Assembly (NCBI RefSeq): GCF_030012175.1
Contig: NZ_JASCXW010000016.1
Span: forward strand, 1 to 45,766
Length of the DNA: 45,766 nucleotides
Direction: 5' to 3'
Origin: Peloplasma aerotolerans
GTDB taxonomy: Bacteria; Bacillota_I; Bacilli_A; Acholeplasmatales; Acholeplasmataceae
Below, piece after piece: positions 43,688 to 45,766 of the stretch. Under the pieces are notes generated by a model. It was not told the origin of the DNA and made no database searches. It worked only from the letters and a program-made list of their open reading frames with translations. Position numbers and translations under genes: made by a program. Positions within the stretch are counted from its first letter, which is position 1. Each line of letters starts with the position of its first letter.

Positions 43688-44503
43688 ATGAAAAATAGAA
43701 CAGATAAACATGTAATTATGTATAGTGGTGGTGCGTCAAGTGCATACGTAGCAAAATGGGTTGTAGACAAATATGGTAAGGAAAACTGCATATTGTTTTT
43801 CACAGACACTTTATGGGAAGATAAAGACAACTATCGGTTTCTCGAAGAATGTGCTGACTATATAGGTATTGAAATAACAAAACGGATTGATGGTAGAACA
43901 CCAGAAGAAGTATTTTTTGAACAAAAATTTCTTGGTAATGCGAGGTTCGCTCAGTGTTCCGAAGAACTAAAAGTAAAACAAACATTAATATATATAGAAG
44001 ACTTGAGGATGGAAGACTTTGAACCAATATTATATTTTGGTATTGATCCGAAAGAAAAACATCGGGCAGATAGTCTTACTAGGCATTATGAGCATTTTCC
44101 ACTTGAACCAGTTGAATGTAGATTTCCAATGATAGATTCAATTAGTGGTGACATTAAAGCGAAACAAATAATAGAAAATGAATGGAAGATTAAATTGCCC
44201 AGAATGTATGAGCTTGGATTTCATCATGCTAACTGTTCTGGAAGATGTGTTAGAGCTGGATTTCACCATTATGCAAATCTATACTTGGTATGGCCAGAAA
44301 CATATAAACTTCAAGAAGATATGGAAGAGAAATTCAGAACAGAGTTCAATATGGATGTTTCAATGATGAAAAAAGACGGAAAACCTTATACATTAAAAAG
44401 ACACAGAGAAGATGTGTTAGAAAAGATGAGTAAGGAAGAACTTACAGAATACGCTAAAAAGAAAGATGATGATGGTATTCCATGTTTTTGTTCGTTTTCA
44501 TAA
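43688..44503 (+). CDS. PAPS-reductase-like PP-loop protein (DndC/SspD-like sulfurtransferase)
   Basis: The 271-residue protein carries the PP-loop YSGGASSAY (12-20), which binds ATP pyrophosphate in the adenosine-nucleotide alpha-hydrolase family. FFTDTLWEDKDNYRFLEE follows, as in DndC/CysH relatives. Eight cysteines include Cys90, Cys183 and Cys187 (NCSGRCV), and Cys266/Cys268 at the very end (PCFCSFS); several could hold a 4Fe-4S cluster, as in DndC. DndC and SspD activate DNA for sulfur insertion. No cysteine biosynthesis genes surround it, and its neighbours are defence genes, so a DNA (or RNA) thiolation role is favoured over CysH. It is the last gene before the terminator. Confidence 0.82.
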   Translation: MKNRTDKHVIMYSGGASSAYVAKWVVDKYGKENCILFFTDTLWEDKDNYRFLEECADYIGIEITKRIDGRTPEEVFFEQKFLGNARFAQCSEELKVKQTLIYIEDLRMEDFEPILYFGIDPKEKHRADSLTRHYEHFPLEPVECRFPMIDSISGDIKAKQIIENEWKIKLPRMYELGFHHANCSGRCVRAGFHHYANLYLVWPETYKLQEDMEEKFRTEFNMDVSMMKKDGKPYTLKRHREDVLEKMSKEELTEYAKKKDDDGIPCFCSFS

Positions 44504-44522
44504 AAAAGTTAACATAATATAC

Positions 44523-44558
44523 AACATCACAGGTTTGCTCTCTCGTGATGTTTTTTTT
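44523..44558 (+). terminator. Rho-independent terminator of the defence operon, with IS inserted at its T-tract
   Basis: AACATCAC (44523-44530) pairs with GTGATGTT (44545-44552) around a 14-base loop, followed by T to 44558. The IS1595-like element begins at the next base. Confidence 0.75.
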
Positions 44559-44696
44559 CTGACGTTTGATGTTAAGTGTTGGAAACACTCTTCAGCGCTT
44601 CTCCAAAATGTCAGTGATACCTCGATCATTGAGGTAAGTTTTATAAGTAATTGATTTAGTTGTTTTCAGTACTCTTTTATATAAATCTAAGATCAT

Positions 44697-45491
44697 TTAA
44701 TTTTTTGCTTGAAGTTGTTCAGTTTTGTTTTTAGAGTCTGATAGTATAAGTTGATTATATCGATAAACAAAAAAATTTAGATAATGTTGTAGATATTTCA
44801 ACCGAAATCCTGCATGTTTGAACAAATAGCGTTTGATGTTACTATGCAGCGAGTCAACGATGATGGTAGAATATTCCTCACTATCATTTCTACGCGCATT
44901 AATCTTTTCAATGTCAAACTGATTCATAAATTGTACTTGCTTGGGATTTCCATCATGTAGAAATTTGTTAACTGATCCTATGTTTTGATTGAACAATCTG
45001 ATAAAATCACCAGGGCTTGCCATGCCTCTTGAAGACACTTTGGCTAAGCATAATCCTCTCAGGTTAATCATGGTGATTACACATAACTGATTAAAGGATA
45101 AACCTCTAATATCCTTTCCATCAAGCCGTAAAATCTTATATTTCTTTTCTCTTATACTCAAGAATGTCTCATCAATCATGATACTATCTGAGAGTTCAAT
45201 CTCATCCTGATAGTTGAGAAGCGTGTGAAATACAATATAACGATAATAATGAGCTGTTTTGATATTGATTTCTAAGTTTCTTGCTGCGACATCTAGTGTA
45301 ACATCATCAATCATATAACCAATAAACTTCTTAATTAGTTTTGAACTGTTCTTGAAGTGTTTGGTTGGTGATTGATCAGACATGAATGTTTTTAGGCATA
45401 ATTGGCATCGATATCTTTGAACACCTGATTTAGTCTTTCCATTCTTATAGATATGATTCCCACATAAAGGGCATTTGATTCTATTTGACAT
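44697..45491 (-). CDS. IS1595-like (ISXO2-type) transposase
   Basis: This 264-residue transposase has an N-terminal zinc ribbon (Cys7, Cys10, Cys29, Cys32) and a DDE-type core: Asp107 in MIDETF, Asp180 in FLHDG, then VDSLHSNIK (212-220) and KYLQHYLNFFVYRYN (232-246), the conserved end of the IS1595/ISXO2 group. Length and ends are intact. Translation probably starts at ATG 45489-45491, after a structured leader. SD GGAACG lies 6 bases upstream and is part of an RNA hairpin arm. Confidence 0.85.
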   Translation of the reverse strand: MSNRIKCPLCGNHIYKNGKTKSGVQRYRCQLCLKTFMSDQSPTKHFKNSSKLIKKFIGYMIDDVTLDVAARNLEINIKTAHYYRYIVFHTLLNYQDEIELSDSIMIDETFLSIREKKYKILRLDGKDIRGLSFNQLCVITMINLRGLCLAKVSSRGMASPGDFIRLFNQNIGSVNKFLHDGNPKQVQFMNQFDIEKINARRNDSEEYSTIIVDSLHSNIKRYLFKHAGFRLKYLQHYLNFFVYRYNQLILSDSKNKTEQLQAKN

Positions 45492-45494
45492 ATT

Positions 45495-45612
45495 GACGTT
45501 CCTAGATTACAAAAGCGAGCACTTTATCCCAAGGAACGTCGCCAAACAATTCAAGGATAAAATACTCGCTTTTGTAGTTCCTTTTACATTGTTTGGCAAT
45601 ATTATTATATCA
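45495..45612 (-). promoter_or_regulatory. Transposase promoter and structured leader with interleaved inverted repeats
   Basis: An extended -10 TGATATAAT (complement of 45604-45612) predicts a start near 45597. The leader holds ordered arms: TACAAAAGCGAG (45508-45519) with CTCGCTTTTGTA (45565-45576), GCCAAACAAT (45541-45550) with ATTGTTTGGC (45588-45597), and GACGTTCC (45495-45502) with GGAACGTC (45533-45540). The last pair covers the SD. The first two interleave, so they cannot nest and may form a pseudoknot or compete. Confidence 0.55.
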
Positions 45613-45766
45613 TAATTTGGGTATGCACTTTATGTTGAATTTATGAATGGTTTATTCTCAGCCTAAAAAAAGTGTAATTATATACTTTCACCAACACTTA
45701 ACACCAAACGTCAGTTTTTTTTTACAAATAAGGAATATTTGGGTTATGATGTGAACAATGATATAA

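Larger units (their letters stand above)
44551..45722. mobile_element. Intact IS1595-like insertion sequence with 8-bp target duplication
   Basis: The element spans 44559-45714 (1156 bp). Its ends are 24-bp inverted repeats with one mismatch: CTGACGTTTG...AGTGTTGG at 44559-44582 and its complement at 45691-45714. Eight T flank both sides (44551-44558 and 45715-45722), matching the 8-bp target duplications known for IS1595. It carries one transposase on the minus strand. All parts look functional. Confidence 0.8.

Noticed and set aside
33894-44503. Calling the operon a canonical Dnd, Ssp or BREX system
   Set aside because: Only the PP-loop protein and the DUF262/HNH protein resemble Dnd/Ssp parts. 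No DndD/E, SspB/C, PglZ or methyltransferase is encoded.
44583-44696. ACCTC/GAGGT hairpin inside the IS as a terminator for the transposase
   Set aside because: The stem is only 5 bp with a poor T-run in the needed direction.
1-45766. CRISPR arrays, tRNA and rRNA genes
   Set aside because: No regularly spaced repeats, no cloverleaf-like segments and no rRNA-like stretches were seen on either strand.

Overview
Organism. The window is very AT-rich. TGG encodes Trp and TGA works as a stop, so the standard code applies. Genes are tightly packed, often with 4-nt start/stop overlaps, and have strong AGGAGG-type ribosome binding sites. Low G+C, small proteins and several Bacillota-type families (DegV, LtaS-like sulfatase, short 6-phosphogluconate dehydrogenase, TalC transaldolase) suggest a low-GC Gram-positive relative, possibly an Acholeplasma-like mollicute. 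That is inference; no rRNA or tRNA gene is present to confirm it.

Left part (1-8.9 kb). It opens with decayed accessory DNA: a TnpB gene with an in-frame stop, a broken MntA/HepT-like toxin-antitoxin relic, and an IS3 transposase relic around an intact HSL-type esterase. Next is a six-gene operon (2946-7762): two ABC ATPases, an ABC-2 permease, a HAD phosphatase, a DegV fatty-acid-binding protein and a TetR regulator. Its promoter carries two palindromic operators. A patatin phospholipase follows.

Middle (9-19.7 kb). An LtaS-type sulfatase precedes an operon of a free HMA metal-binding protein, a P1B-type ATPase and an FNR-like regulator, whose promoter carries a perfect FNR-type box. Then come an ADP-ribosylglycohydrolase relative, a CoA-disulfide-reductase-like flavoprotein, a DsrE protein, an AhpD-like protein, a MerA/Lpd-like flavoprotein and a CRP-like regulator.

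19.8-30.9 kb is one 13-gene operon: peroxiredoxin, CDP-alcohol phosphatidyltransferase, TVP38 protein, YnjB-like binding lipoprotein, SelD-type flavoprotein, two permeases, ATPase, second TVP38, gnd, zwf, talC, ohr. It joins the oxidative pentose phosphate enzymes, peroxide defence and a module resembling the E. coli ydjXYZ-ynjABCDEF cluster. A perfect CRP-type box lies between it and the divergent CRP-like gene.

Right part (31-45.8 kb). A flavodoxin/ferredoxin protein and a cold-shock protein come first, then an ORF that joins an IS3 OrfA N-terminus to the C-terminal end of a DUF3494 ice-binding-type domain. A 10.6-kb six-gene operon (33894-44503) is the most striking content: SF2 helicase, GHKL ATPase, DUF262/HNH protein, DUF4007 protein, large P-loop ATPase and a DndC/SspD-like PP-loop protein. 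It looks like a sulfur-dependent DNA modification and restriction (anti-phage) system, but it lacks recognisable DndA/D/E or SspB partners. An internal promoter flanked by two copies of one hairpin splits it into a probable restriction half and a probable modification half. An intact 1156-bp IS1595-like element sits exactly in the T-tract of the operon's terminator.
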